Origin: Perognathus longimembris pacificus
Lineage: Eukaryota > Chordata > Mammalia > Rodentia > Heteromyidae
Direction of reading: 5' to 3'
Length of the DNA: 64,000 bases
Assembly: GCF_023159225.1 (NCBI RefSeq)
Contig: NC_063176.1
Coordinates: 5,778,963 to 5,842,962 of the forward strand
Shown here: one piece after another, positions 1-12,261 of the stretch
Layout: every line of letters begins with the position of its first letter
Position numbering within the stretch: the first letter of the stretch is position 1
Position numbers and translations under genes: made by a program
The notes under the pieces: model-generated
What the model was told of the DNA's origin: nothing
The model's database searches: none
Seen by the model: the letters and a program-made list of their open reading frames with translations, nothing else

Positions 1-130
1 CACTGTGCTGGTGGCTTTAGTATGGTCTTGCTTGTGGTCTTTTGGGTAGATGCCCAAAAGGGGCTGCTGGGTGGGAGGGATGCTCTATGTTTAGCCTTTT
101 GAGGAACATCCACACTAGTTACTCTTCTAA
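1..130 (-). mobile_element. L1 fragment, antisense, cut by window start
   Basis: Read on the minus strand this matches the C-terminal ORF2 region of the full-length L1 at 43,110-43,240: the segment around the 'PAAPLLGIYP'-like part (minus-strand DNA with CCCAGCAGCCCC and GGGCATCTACCCAAAAG). The match fades after about 130. The element continues outside the window. It is non-coding debris. Confidence 0.8.
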
Positions 131-1295
131 GGGAACTCTAATCTGACTTTGTATCAGTCTTGCAAGTTGGAAGTGGTGTAGCTTTTTTTCCCTGCAATTA
201 AACATAGTATAAAATTTTATGATGCGCAGTACAATGACAGCAAAGTGAGTATTGAAAGAGTATGAGGACATACTATTATATTTTATTCTCAGTATACAAC
301 TTGCTGTGTTAAACTAATAATCTCTTAGTAAGAAATTGCTTCTTTCAACTTGATGATTCAAAGCCTGTGAGCACAAGGTAGGCTATTTAGCTGAAGATAT
401 CACTGTCCGATATTTATTGGGTTTTGAATAATAAATGCATATCTTTCTGCTGAGCTGGTTGTGTTTCTGGTGGACAGATAATTCTTCAAGACTGCTTTAA
501 AGCCTAAAGATTTTTAACTCCTCTTAAAATTATTTTTCTATACAGTTGAGATCTATTAAAATGGCCAAGACCACACCTATAGGCCATTGATGATCAATTA
601 CTTCCTGTGCTTGGATTTTTTGTTATGCACCCAAGTAAGGTTGCTCTGCTGCAGGGAGGTTCACAAGATAAATTGCCTCCCTTTGGCTGTGTCGTTTTCT
701 TCAATTACACAAACAGCAGCCGGAAAATCTGGAGGAGATGAGGACTACAAGAATTCTGGGAGATGCTAACGATTAGCTCTTACATTATTAGTCTCTGGAG
801 GTTCTTAAAGCTCAGAGGCCCCAATGGCACTGTCAGAATAGCAAAGTGACACGGAAGTAGTCAGCAGTTAGGCATCATTCAGCTGCCCAGGATAATGCTT
901 TTTCTGTGCACAGGCTGTTTGCCCCCAGAGTCCCACAATCTGAGTAGGAATCAACAGACACTGCTCAGCCATGATGGGTTTAAATAGATCTAATCATTCT
1001 GGGAGGCAGATAGCTGTGAAAAACCTTGTTACCCTGGGAAGGAAGCCTATCTTTCTCTAATAAAACAGAATGTAGTTACCCTACTCTTCAGTTCCTAAAG
1101 CACTCTCCTTTGTGTTAACTTTTTGAAAGTGGAAGTTTTAAAAAGTCTTTAGAGACAGTGAGATTATCAACTGTATTCATCTTCTGATGGAATAAATTTC
1201 TTTACCCAAATAATGCTCTCAAATGCTCTATTGTGGTCCTGTAAGGAAAGGATGTTCTATCTCTCTGCTTATTCTTCTCTATTAAAGGTAAAGCT
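131..1295. other. unique intergenic DNA, nothing recognised
   Basis: AT-rich sequence without a long open frame, SINE or LINE match that I can recognise. A short open frame at 587-769 has no family signature and no coding context. Confidence 0.5.
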
Positions 1296-1299
1296 TGTA

Positions 1300-1527
1300 A
1301 TGAGAAGAAAAGAAGGAGAAGAAGATGGAAGAGGAGGAGGAGGGGGAGGAGGAGGGAGAGGAGGAGGGGGACAAGGAGAAAGAGAAGGAGAAGGAGAAGG
1401 AGAAGAAGGAGAAGGAGAAGGAGGAGAAGGAGAATGAGAAGGAGAAGGCAAAGGAGAAGGAGAAGGAGAAGAAGAAGAAGAAGAAGAAGAAGAAGAAGAA
1501 GAAGAAGAAGAAGAAGAAGAAGAAGAA

Positions 1528-1574
<47 letters not shown>

Positions 1575-1679
1575 AGAAGAAGAAGAAGAAGAAGAAGAAG
1601 AAGAAGAAGAAGAAGAAGAAGAAGAAGAGAGAAGGAAGGAAGGAAGGAAGGAAGGAAGGAAGGAAGGAAGGAAGGAAGT
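1300..1679. repeat. purine microsatellite/minisatellite (GGA, GGAGAA, GAA, GGAA)
   Basis: The plus strand is almost only G and A from about 1,302 on. Order: GGA/GGGA-rich block (1,331-1,370), GGAGAA-type block (to about 1,466), long GAA/AAG triplet array (about 1,467-1,626) and GGAA tetranucleotides (about 1,630-1,678). Pyrimidine interruptions are seen at 1,326, 1,372, 1,435 and 1,449; from 1,450 to 1,678 I find none. Lys/Arg/Glu-rich translations of this tract are artefacts. Confidence 0.95.
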
Positions 1680-2910
1680 ATTTCCTAACTTATGATGAGT
1701 AGCTTGCCAGTAAAACTTTCAGTATTCTTATTCACACCTTGAAGAGCTTATGTTTTCAATGTGGCCTGAAGCAACCTCTTGGAGTCACAGTATTTGTTCC
1801 TAGGGAAGAGGGAATATTTACTGACAATATGTAGGTAAACATCAGTATGATACACACAGCAATGTATTATTACCAAATGTATAAGTAATAAGATAGGAAA
1901 GTGAGAGTTAGAATTCAGTGTAACATCCACAATATGAAAGCATAAAGCAGAGCTTAGAGGAAAGAAGTAGGTTTGGGAATTAGATGTATCAAAAGTATGT
2001 TGTCTTTTCCATTTCTAAACAAAAACAAAAAATTACTTTCTACAGAAGACTGTATAAAGTCTCAAATAAATTTGTCATAATATATAATTTCTTAATACAT
2101 AATATGTAACTAATAAATGCCAACTTGCTAACTCAGTTTTATAGCTGAGTTTTCCTTGCTTTTTCCATTCCTATAACTTGGTGAGCCTTTTTATCTCATA
2201 AGGTTTTATGAGATTTTATCAAAGTTATGCATGCCTAATTCTATCACGATTTTGATTTTCTCCTGCATAGGGGACCGTATCTTTTGATTAAGAAATTCTA
2301 AGTCTGTGGTTTATATATCTGTGCTCAAATTTTTAATTAGTAAAGGCAGAAGTGATGGTACTCATTAAAGGCACTAGGAATTGTTGAATATGGCCAGTGG
2401 ATGTCAGCCTCCAATTCATATTTCATCTAGAATACCATTATTTGACTGATAGACTCAGAGTGAGTATGGGAGTAAAAAGGAGCATGAAAAGAAAAGTAAG
2501 AGATTTGGTCTAACGTTGAGTTTTAGAATGAACATCTGCAACCTGAGGAACCTTCTTTGACATTGGGTCTGATCGTCTATAATTATAAATTGTTTGTGTG
2601 GACTGCATAATATCTAGTGCCTCTCCTAACTTTAGTCCACATAATCGGAGAGTTAATCTTAGATGCTTTTGGTCAGGATTAGTAGCTTTGGATTTACATG
2701 AAATCTCACTTTTCAAGAATACCATTGATAAGAAAGAGCATATGTCTTTTCCTCTAAGATTATAAGATTATGTCCTTGTTCAATGACAGCCAATTTGTTC
2801 TGGATAATAGAAAATTAGACAGTAGAGTATCAGTTTAACATTTAAGATTTATCCTAAGTAGGTACTTATCTCTCAGGAATCTTTTTGTTTTTAAACTTTT
2901 AATTTCTTTT
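1680..2910. other. unique intergenic DNA, nothing recognised
   Basis: AT-rich, no coding-like frame and no repeat family that I can name. The only open frame above 70 codons (minus strand, 2,510-2,725) shows no domain. Confidence 0.5.
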
Positions 2911-2914
2911 TTAA

Positions 2915-3139
2915 GTCATGGAGTTTGAACTCAGGGCTTTGGTGCTGTCCCTGGGGTCTCTTGTTCAAGGCTAGTATTCTATTACTTTGAACCATGGTGC
3001 CACTTTTGGTTTTCTGGTGCTTTATTGGAGATAGAGCCCCATGCACTTTTCTGCTTGGGCTGGCTTTGAGCTTCAATCCTCAAATTTCAGCTTCTTGGAT
3101 AGCTAGGATGACAGGCATGAGCCACCAGCCCCCAGCTCA
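2915..3139 (-). mobile_element. chimeric 7SL/B1-like + ID-like SINE, antisense
   Basis: On plus, the ID-like tRNA-derived part comes first (ctcaaggctag-type core, about 2,960-3,000), then the complement of the 7SL-like part with gatagctaggatgacaggca and gagccacc (about 3,090-3,125). The element therefore runs on the minus strand, 5' end near 3,139. It is well diverged. Family name not assigned; the layout is known from geomyoid and other rodents as B1-ID fusions. Confidence 0.8.
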
Positions 3140-3167
3140 AAAATTTCTTTATAAAGAACTTACAGAG

Positions 3168-3371
3168 GTCTGGGAATGTGGCTTAGTGGTAGAGTGCTTC
3201 CCTAGCATACATGAAGCCTTGGGTTCTGTTCCTCAGCACCACATGTACAGAAAAAGCCAGAAGTGGCACTGTGGCTCAAGTGGTAGAGTGCTAGACTTGA
3301 GCAAGAAGAAGCCAGGGACAGTGCTCAGGCCCTGAGTCCCAAGCCCCATGTCTAGCAAAAGAAAAGAAAAT
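3168..3371 (+). mobile_element. dimeric tRNA-derived (ID-like) SINE with target duplication
   Basis: Two ID-like units: the first opens with tgggaatgtggcttagtgg (Pol III A box) and has a ggttctgttcc-type B box; the second carries gctcaagtggtagagtgc. An A-rich tail follows. Flanks form a 14-bp target duplication with one mismatch (aagaacttacagag at 3,154-3,167; aagaactttcagag at 3,372-3,385). It lies head-to-head with the antisense SINE just upstream. Confidence 0.92.
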
Positions 3372-3385
3372 AAGAACTTTCAGAG

Positions 3386-5860
3386 AGCTTAGAATGAAGC
3401 AACATACTCTGGCAACTTTTCTTAAAGAACTCACAGTTGCCTTGGCAGAGTGACTTTAAAGTAGAAGTTCTCAAAGTGTGGTTTGTGGACTAGCAGTAAC
3501 AGCAACAATGATTAATATAAAGATTCTAGCTCTTACTCAAACCCTTCTGAATCAGAAACACTGTATGTGGGGTCTAGCCATCCAAAACCAGACAGTTGTG
3601 TTGCACAAGAGTTTGCAAATCACTACATTATAGAGAAGAAAATTTTAAGTGCTGACTAGTCATGACCCTTTGTTTACCCATGATTCAATGAAATTCTGTC
3701 TTTAAGGGAAGAGTTCAATATAGATTATTTCAAGCATTCACTGTTTCAAAGTATACACTATTTTCTTCCACTTTCCAAACCTTCAAATTGTCCTCGGCCT
3801 AGAGAATAATGAAGTGATCTGACTGGAAACATGCTGAGGTTATTTGTTTTTAACCCACTGCAGCAAGCACTTGTGTTTGTTTGGTTTTTTTTTTTTCCCC
3901 TCTTTCTGCTTCTTCTAAAGATTTGCTACAAATATGCAGGATGAACAAGACTTTGACAAACACGAAGATGACATCACTTTGCTACACCATGTCAAAGCCC
4001 CAACAGCCATTGTTTCCTCTGAACTTCTTGCCTACCATGCATGGTGTTTGTCCACAGTCACGTGGTGTTTTCCTGGCTTATGCAGGAGAGATGAGCAGCA
4101 GAACTGGCAAATGACTGCTGCAAGTGTGTTTCAATTTTACTTCCTTCATCGTCCTTTAGTTTCAGAAATAATGAGACTGTTTTTTCCCTCTGGATTTTTT
4201 TTTTTATCATAGCTTTTCCTTTCCTTTAGAAAGAAAAAAAAAACAGAAAAAAATTGAAAAGAAAAAGAAATAAAACTTCATTAAAATAATGAAGTGGTTT
4301 CAGTTTGATTAATTGTATCCTATGGCCATTAATGTTCATGAAAATGTTCTAGTGCCCTAAACTCTGATTGCAAGGTAAAGTCAGTTGCCCACTTATCTGC
4401 AAGTGTGCTGTGTAGGAGGGAGCAACCTTTTGGCACTGCCAAACCTAGATGAATGATCTGTTTCATCTTGTGCTGCAGCTGGATCAATTCGGTCACCAGG
4501 AGTAGACAGATTTCATCTGAGCCTTGTGACAGAAATTCATTTGGCACGGAGAAATCATTGAGGTCTTTGCAATATGTGTTGTCAAGGAAATGAATTTAAA
4601 CATGGAAAAAGGAACAAAAAAAAATCTTTCACTTAGGCAAGCATGATGGAGGGGAAGAAAATGAAGGCTCACCCAACACTTCAAGCTATTCTATCAAAGA
4701 AATGTGTTTTATGGCTAATTGAGCACTGTAGTTGGCTAATATGGGTGGTCACCTGCTAAAACATCCAGTCCATTGTTTCTCAGGAGCTAAATTTGAAAGA
4801 CATCAACATACTCTGTTGATAAAATAATTTTAACTTCAAAATTATAGTTATGATTCATCTAGATAGGTCACCTGTTCATCAAGACTTATGGGACTGATCC
4901 TGATAAGAATTTTCCACTAGAGGAAAAGTCCACTTTGTGTTATTAAGGCTCATTTGAGCTGAAAGTAAATATCTGAAATTGCATGCATTGTTGTGATAAG
5001 ATGTTATGAATCTCTAACTAAAACCAATGGCAATAGCAGATATTTGGGGTTTTCTTATTTGAAGGAAGATTTTTTTCGTGTGCTATTAAGAGCAAGCTCC
5101 AGATTCATTGGCAATGGATAATGATATAGAAATGTGAAACATACCAATAAATAAGTTATTAGAGGAGACCTAGAAGTATGGATTGAGTGTAAATGGGGTT
5201 TACAGCTTGATATATGTGAATTGAATTGCAATACCAATAACATGAATGCTCAGACATAATAGGAATCCTAAGAGAGTGGGTGGTTACAAGCCACAAAAAA
5301 CCATAATAGCAATCCTGTCTTTCTTTAATAGCTAATCTTTCTCCAATCATGTTCTGTAGATAATGTTGTGAATGGGATTTAGTCATTTAATTATGAGGGT
5401 AAAGGTAAAGGGGCCATAAACCAAATCCCCTATTACTCAAGTAGAAATAAAAATGTGACTGTATTAAATCTGTCTCATTGTGGTAAAGGGGTGGGGGTTA
5501 CTACTAGGAGATACCGTCAGTACTTGCATTCCAAGCTATAAAACAAAGTAGTTTCTTAGTATTTCACTAAGGGTCCTCAATGCTTAGCATATAAGCTATA
5601 CTTACTATGAGCCTTTAGTGAAAACCTATTCAGCACTGCCTATGTGTGAGGTATTGCACCTCCTTAATACCGGCTTTCCTGGTACTTATTACATGGCATA
5701 CAGCCAGGGTTTTAAGCAATTATTTGCATCACTGAGAGATGGCTTCCACATCCACACAGAAAAATAAAATCTTTTACTCTATGTCTCACACATGTATGGG
5801 CTTTTCAACTTTTGGTAAAATGAGTCCCAGTCCTGTCTATCCATTTATCAGAATTCTATT
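3386..5860. other. unique intergenic DNA, nothing recognised
   Basis: No repeat family recognised. A plus-strand open frame of about 92 codons (3,934-4,212) sits in ordinary AT-rich DNA after a T-rich run, with no start context, splice pattern or domain to support it. Confidence 0.5.
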
Positions 5861-5863
5861 GGA

Positions 5864-5865
<2 letters not shown>

Positions 5866-5950
<85 letters not shown>
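5866..5950. repeat. (TG)n microsatellite, about 85 bp
   Basis: Near-perfect TG dinucleotide run with one extra G near 5,912. It abuts the 3' end of an antisense chimeric SINE, so on the minus strand the SINE ends directly in (CA)n. Confidence 0.97.
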
Positions 5951-5951
<1 letters not shown>

Positions 5952-6176
5952 ACTAGTCCTGGTACTTGAACTCAGGGCCTGGCCACTGTCCTTGAGATTT
6001 TTCAAGGATAGTACACTTTCACTTGAGCCACAGCTCATGTTCAGTTTTTTGGATAGTACATTGTAGACAAAGTTTCCTAGACTTTCCAGCCTGGGCTGGC
6101 TTCTAAACCCCAATCCTCAGATCTCAGCCTCCTGAGTAGCTAGGATTACATGCATGAGTCACTAGCACCCAACCTA
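5951..6176 (-). mobile_element. chimeric 7SL/B1-like + ID-like SINE, antisense
   Basis: Plus strand shows gtcctggtacttgaactcag (complement of the ID-like 3' part), cacttgagccacagct, then ctcagcctcctgagtagcta and gattaca (complement of the 7SL-like part). 5' end near 6,176, 3' end at the (TG)n run. Confidence 0.88.
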
Positions 6177-9070
6177 TTTGGAAATTAAAAAAAAATACAG
6201 TTATTTTTCCTAAGCCCAACATGCTTAGATGTTCTGAAATTTTTAGGTGATTTTAAGTACAGTCATGATTAAGAGCCACTATTTTCTAATTTTTACTAGG
6301 GAAGTACACAGGTCTCTCATTATTCTGTTTCATCTATTTAGTTCTTCTCTTTTCAGCTTAAAATAATAAATAATGACTAACCTTTTGCAATTTGTTTATA
6401 GATTTAAACATTTCACACATTATGATTCTTACCTGTAGCCAAATATAATTTCATTGATTAACCCATAACTGAAATGATTAAAGACTTGGAAATACTTAAG
6501 ATCTAAGTTTTAGATTTTTAGGTTTAATTCTATAATTAATTATGCATGGCACCTCAGACCAGTGAATTGGAGCTGAGCCATACACATGAAAGGAATTAAT
6601 AATACCAGAATAAAGCATGATGGCTCTTTACTATCCTTGCATCTCGTAAGTTTTAAATTGTATATGATTTTAAATTTCCTTAAACTTGTTCAGTCTACTT
6701 GACACTGTGTTGCTGGCATTTGGTCTTAATTTTATTTTCACACTATATACTTCTTTCTTTTGTTTTTTCCTATTAGTAGTTTGTTTTTCCTATTAGTATT
6801 TGAAGGTACATACTATGAAAGAATTAAGAATTAAAAAGGGCATAAAGAAGATTAATATCACTACATACATACTCACCACTCAGTTTAAGAAAGAAAACAT
6901 CAGTGATATGATAAAAGCATTCCATTCTTTACTGAGTTGTCTGATGTAGGAAACTAACAATAACAGGCTACAAGTGAAATTTGGGAAAACAACTGCTTAA
7001 TTGTGCCAAATATTGAGTGAGATAGACTTATACTAAAGCATTATATATCTATAATTAAATGAGTCTCCTACATTCATTCATGCCTGTATATTACTACAAC
7101 ATATGTAATTATTTAAAAGCATATGTAAATGGTCACCTATACCTTATTACATTTCACTAAATGTGTATATATGTAATGTTTAATATATATATATGCAACT
7201 TTGAATACATATACTCTTATATGCGCATTTGAAGACTTTTTTTCAATCCAGTAATAATAGATTTTGAATCAACCGGTTTATCTAAAGTCTGTCAGTTTAT
7301 AATAAACTCAGTATGAATGAAAGTAGAAAATTCAAGTTTTCTATCCTTAGTAAACTGCTATGTCATTATGATATTTCATGTTGGTAAACATCTTAACAAA
7401 ATAGTTTTCATATTTGCCCAACTATTGAGGCAGCATCTATATAACTGTCTAAATATTTTATAAAGGGGGCAAGCATACACACTGGGCTTCTTAATTAGGA
7501 TATATTCCATCTCAAAATAATTGCCAACTTTCAGTTAACTAATGGAAGCAAATGCAGACATGCTCACTCTTCACTAAATGTATGGATTCAAGCCTGGCAA
7601 ACTGGTTGTGATCCCTCCTTGCTGAAGTAGTTCAAGGGGGGAAAACAAAAAAGATTAACAGCAATCCCATGTAAACATTTCTATTACTAATGTTGGCCAA
7701 CTGTTTTCCAACAACCCAGCTGGTTTATAACCCAAGAATCTGGGATTAATCCACACTTTTTAACATCAGTTTATATTATATACATCTTTGATTATGTACT
7801 TATTATACATAGAAAAGTTGAAGTTCCAAGATATTAGGTAATTTACTCCACATTTTATTAAGCCAAGGAGATGGAAACAATGTCTAGACTGGCAGTGAGA
7901 TAAGAAAATTGTAAATGTTTTCCCATAATTTCATGAGTATATTGTGGTCTTTAGAAAGTGAATAATGGACCCAAACATGTCTACTTCCTAATCCCAGGAA
8001 CCAATGTCTATGTTACTTTATATGAAAGAGAAATGCTTTTGCCAATGAGATTGAGTTAAGGATCTTGCGAGGGAAAGAGTAGCTTGGGTAATCCCATTAA
8101 TCACCGGAGTTCTTACAAAAGGGTAATGTTTCCAGCTGTGGTCAGAGGAACTATTATTCCAAGATTTGCTATTTCCATATTTGAAGTTGGGTAACAGGCC
8201 AGGAAGCAAGTAATGTCAGCAACTTCTGGAAGGTTTAGAAGGCAAGGAAATAGATTTATTACTTTGAGGAGATTCTGCAACCCTGCCAGCAATTTAATTT
8301 TAAACTAGTCAAATCTGAGTCACCTGTTCACATACAATTCTGTGTTACTTGAAGTCACTCATTTATGTATGTGTGTCTGTGTGTGTGTGTATGTATTATT
8401 TGTGTGTATTTTGTGTGTGTAAGATTTGTTTCAGTTGTGGTTAAAAAATAATACCAGGCCCATTTTTTGGTGTGCTTCTATTGTGTTTGGTTAATTGATA
8501 AAGTTTTATAAATACTTCTTGATGATAACTGTGATGATAAGAAGTACAAATAATATTAGATTTTATTAAGAGCACTGATACCTTATGCTTTCACATGCAG
8601 AAGAACGAACAGTTTTTATCTTAAAATTCAAATACTTGGTATTCACATTGAGAATTTCTAATGAAGCACTGCTGATGTACAAAATAAAAATGGCACAGTT
8701 GCCTTAGAAATGGTTCAGTATTTGGGAATAAAACAAATCCACAACATCTGGTAAAACATTTGATCATGGTACTCATATACTTAACTAAAAATTTGCAAAC
8801 TGTTGATTAAAATGTACTAGTATCCTTATATGAATACTTAAGCTATAGAACTTAGGCAAAAATTGAACTTAGACACAAAGCCATCATGGGTAGTATTTCA
8901 AATTATATTCTGAACGAAGCAAAAAATAAAATTGTCCAGAAAGGAGATCAAGATTGTGAGAAGCTAGGAGTCATGGGAAGTGACTGAAAGTATAAAGAGG
9001 GAGGTTTGTAGGGCAATCAAAGCCTCTTGATCCTAATTTGTTAGTAGAAAAAAAAAACCCCAACAAAAAA
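6177..9070. other. AT-rich intergenic DNA, weak MIR-like trace
   Basis: Mostly unassigned. At about 7,795-7,905 a faint plus-strand similarity to the MIR 3' part is visible (aaaagttgaagttcc then a ggtaattta-type stretch). A TG-rich low-complexity patch lies at 8,370-8,425. No gene is supported. Confidence 0.35.
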
Positions 9071-9074
9071 CAGT

Positions 9075-9310
9075 ATATAGCTAGGTGCTAATAGTTTATG
9101 CAAGTAATCATAGCTCCTTAAGAGGGTGATACATGATGAGGATTGTGATTAGAGTCTAGAAAGACATAGGTGAGAGTGACTTATCTCCAATTAACCAATA
9201 AAAAAAGCTCTAACTGGTAGTATAGCTCAAGTGTTAGAGCATCAGCCTTGAGCAAAAAAGCCAAGCTAAAGCGAGAAACCTTAAGTTCAAGACCCAGTAC
9301 AAGTACAAAG
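9075..9310 (+). mobile_element. chimeric 7SL/B1-like + ID-like SINE, diverged
   Basis: Left part: taggtgctaatagtttatgc and aagtaatcatagctcc, a decayed 7SL-like head. The linker ttatctccaattaaccaa is shared with the copy at 17,803. Right part: tagctcaagtgttagagcat, agccttgagc, and a B-box-like aagttcaagacccagta. An A-rich tail follows. Confidence 0.82.
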
Positions 9311-10311
9311 GAAAATAAATGAAAACAAGCAAATAAAAGTATGTATTTATCCAAATGTATTGGTTTATATTTGTAGAGGGTGGGTTTTGCTATTATGTCT
9401 TAGTAAACTTGCATTCAGCTAAAAGGCTAGTCTTTGCTAAAACTGGAATGTAGGTTTAAGTCAAGGGACCAGACTGTCTTAACTGGTTAAGGAAACATGG
9501 AGCTAATGAAATTCAGAGGAAAGGACAGAAATCTTTTACTTGATTCCTGAGTTCTAATTAAGCAGTGAAACCCCAGTGAAAATAATTCTCTCATGAGGTT
9601 TGAGAGGACTCAACTCTGATCCAATTTTCAATTTATATCCTAAGACCCATGAATTGAAGTCATTGTGTGCCTGGAGATAGAAACTCTCCTGTCCCAACTA
9701 ATCTTCCTAGAAATGAATTTTTAAACATCCCAGAATGCTGTAAAGGAACCTCAGAGGTCGTCTTTTCCTGTACTTTTACCTTTGCAAGAGGAAAGTTTGG
9801 TAGTTCATTTAGCTTCCCTAAGAATTCTCACAATTAGAAAAGTTCTTGTGAAAAAAGAGAATAATTTGACATTTAAAAACAATAGCTAATAACTGATTTT
9901 AAAATAAAATGGCCACTTATTAAGTTACTATATTTACCACATAATAGTGGTAAATTTTGAGTTCGTGGTCCCATTTTGTGGCTTTGAGGGTTATTTTTAA
10001 AGCACTGACAAGCAATGTAAAATATGCTGACACATTTTATATGCTAAATTTACCTTTACTCTAGTATCTTTTAATTTATATATTAAAATTGCTGACATAC
10101 ACTAATTCATTGACTGACTTGTTACCCTCACCCCCAAAAAAAACCCACAAAAAACTATGAAACTCTCCTAAACTAAAGGTAGAGAATCTGGGCAGGGAAA
10201 ATTCACAGATTTCCTGCAGATATTGTCAGTCTACGGTGAGAAATGACTTGTATTTCTTGATTTCTTGGATAAGGTCAGAGGAGTAAGATTTCCAAATATC
10301 TTCACTGTAAT
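9311..10311. other. unique intergenic DNA, nothing recognised
   Basis: No repeat or coding signal that I can support apart from short A-rich runs. Confidence 0.5.
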
Positions 10312-10322
10312 AATGCATTTTC

Positions 10323-10368
10323 GTAACTCCTCTGTACTTCACTTTGACAATAAAGAAGGAAAAAAAAG
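10323..10368 (+). mobile_element. 46-nt L1 3'-end micro-insertion with target duplication
   Basis: The insert is gtaactcctctgtacttcac followed by tttgacaataaa and an A-rich tail. It matches the last ~33 nt of the L1 3'UTR at 30,433-30,470. It is flanked by a perfect 11-bp direct repeat aatgcattttc (10,312-10,322 and 10,369-10,379). I read this as an extremely 5'-truncated L1 copy. Confidence 0.8.
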
Positions 10369-10379
10369 AATGCATTTTC

Positions 10380-12246
10380 ATGAATTAATAAGATATTGAA
10401 ATTGATAGACGCATGATTACATTTTTGACAGGAAGTATTCAGCTATATATAGATTATACATTGACAGAAGACAGAGGATAACGATGTAACCTTGATTGGA
10501 TTTAGCCAGAGAGGATAGGAAATATTTCCAGTAGCACGGGTGAGTAGTCCTATCGATAGAACTTTAGGGACCTTGGTGACCATGTAAATATACAGAAAGA
10601 TTTTAAGAATGACTAAACGTTAGATACACTCAGGTCAGTTGCCTTAAGCTTAGAGTGCATATAGCAATATTTTTTAACAGTGATTTCAGACTATATTATT
10701 GTACCTGAAATCTTGCACAGATGTTCCACTAAACTTAAATCAACACATACTTTTCTTTTGCTCCTCTTTAATGTTCTGGGGACTCATTTTCAGGAGACAA
10801 CTCTTTTTTAGGTTGTTTACTTCCTAGAAATATAGTACCCCTTTTGTTATTTATGCAATTTCATTTTCTGGACTAATTCAGTAAACACCTATGGGTCATG
10901 ATTCTTATAGGCTAAAGACCATTAATCTTAATATCACCTTTTATCTGACTTGAAACTCCTTTCACTGAATGACAGCCAATTTTTGTGCTCCAAACCTGCA
11001 CATGGTAAAGTGGTTCTCTAAAGACATTTTAACTAAAATGTCAGTGAAAAAGTGAAGACAAACTCTGCAAGAAAATAAAGCCTCATTGCTTGATTTCAGA
11101 TCTTTAACATTCATCAGAGTCACAGACTAGAGGAGGTGTTGATGACTTTGTCTGTAATTAAACAAAAAGGTACTTGCAAGAAACTATCCATATATTTTAT
11201 TATATCCCTGGGGATCATTTAACTGACTAATTTGGATAACCTAGACAACAAATTGAGGGTCCAGACTCCTCTCTTTTTTTAACTCTGTAAACATAATCCC
11301 AAATTGATTCGTCTTTAATACATGAGAACCAAATGAAAAATTAATTATATTGGCTACAACTCTGAGTGAGTGCTTTTATTGCTTTGTTGCTTTGGCTATT
11401 TGATCCTTTTTGTTTTGATTTATCAATAAAGTAGCCCATGTGGAAAAATAATAGAAAAGTAAGAGCAAGCACCAAACAAAGATAGGGTGTAAAACTGAAC
11501 TGTCTGTGCAAAGAATAAGATTTAGAGACAGTCTCTAGATATTAACTAGACTGTGAACAATATGTCCAGATGAAATCAATTTTCCTCATTTACTATGCTA
11601 TGAGCCTTTCCTCATGTATTCTTTAAAGAACATTTTTGTAATAGAAACAATTTCTGTTAATATGCTTATTTCTCCATTTCACCTGGAACTAAACTACATT
11701 AAGGGAAACTGTCATGAAGACAATTATAATCATAGAAATTAGAAAGTTACAGGTAACATAGCCTCTTAATATTTGTGGCTAAAGGATGCTAATGAGAGTA
11801 TAAAGGACCCAAAGGCATTTTCTTTGTCCCACATTCCTGTGCTCAGTAGTCTACTTAGAATTTTAATAATTACCATTAGCCCTGCTGATAGCAAAGGAAG
11901 GCATTTATGGAGCTAAATCCCCCTGCAAGTGGATAAATATAATTTTTTTCAAAGCATTTTAGTCGGTATCAATGTTGACTAGAAATAAAATTCTACTATG
12001 CTTACTGTTTATTCTGAAAAAGTAAGTCTACAGCATATAAATATATATGCCTATTGAATATACAACAAACACAAGAATTTTATTTATCTTATTTGTATCC
12101 CTTCAAATACATGATATTTACTTTAGCGATCAAAAATTTCATTAAATATTTCATAATAAACTCAAAATCATCAGGTAATGTGGATTTTTAATATTTTAGC
12201 TAGATATATTTTTAAAAAGTCATAATAGAAGAACCTCTCATTTATC
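10380..12246. other. unique intergenic DNA, nothing recognised
   Basis: AT-rich, CpG-poor, without recognisable repeats or coding frames. Confidence 0.5.
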
Positions 12247-12261
12247 AAAGTGAATCCTTTA

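Noticed and set aside
1629..1678. Tandem repeats resembling a CRISPR array
   Set aside because: All tandem arrays here are eukaryotic simple repeats without unique spacers.
1325..1702. Long Lys-, Arg- and Glu-rich open frames on the plus strand
   Set aside because: They are translations of the GAA/GGAA simple repeat in different frames; no start context or flanking coding sequence.
3934..4212. 92-codon plus-strand open frame
   Set aside because: No domain, no splice signals that fit, low G+C flanks and no family resemblance; chance frame.
5739..6113. Val-Cys and Thr-His repeat open frames
   Set aside because: Direct translation of the (TG)n/(CA)n microsatellite and an antisense SINE.
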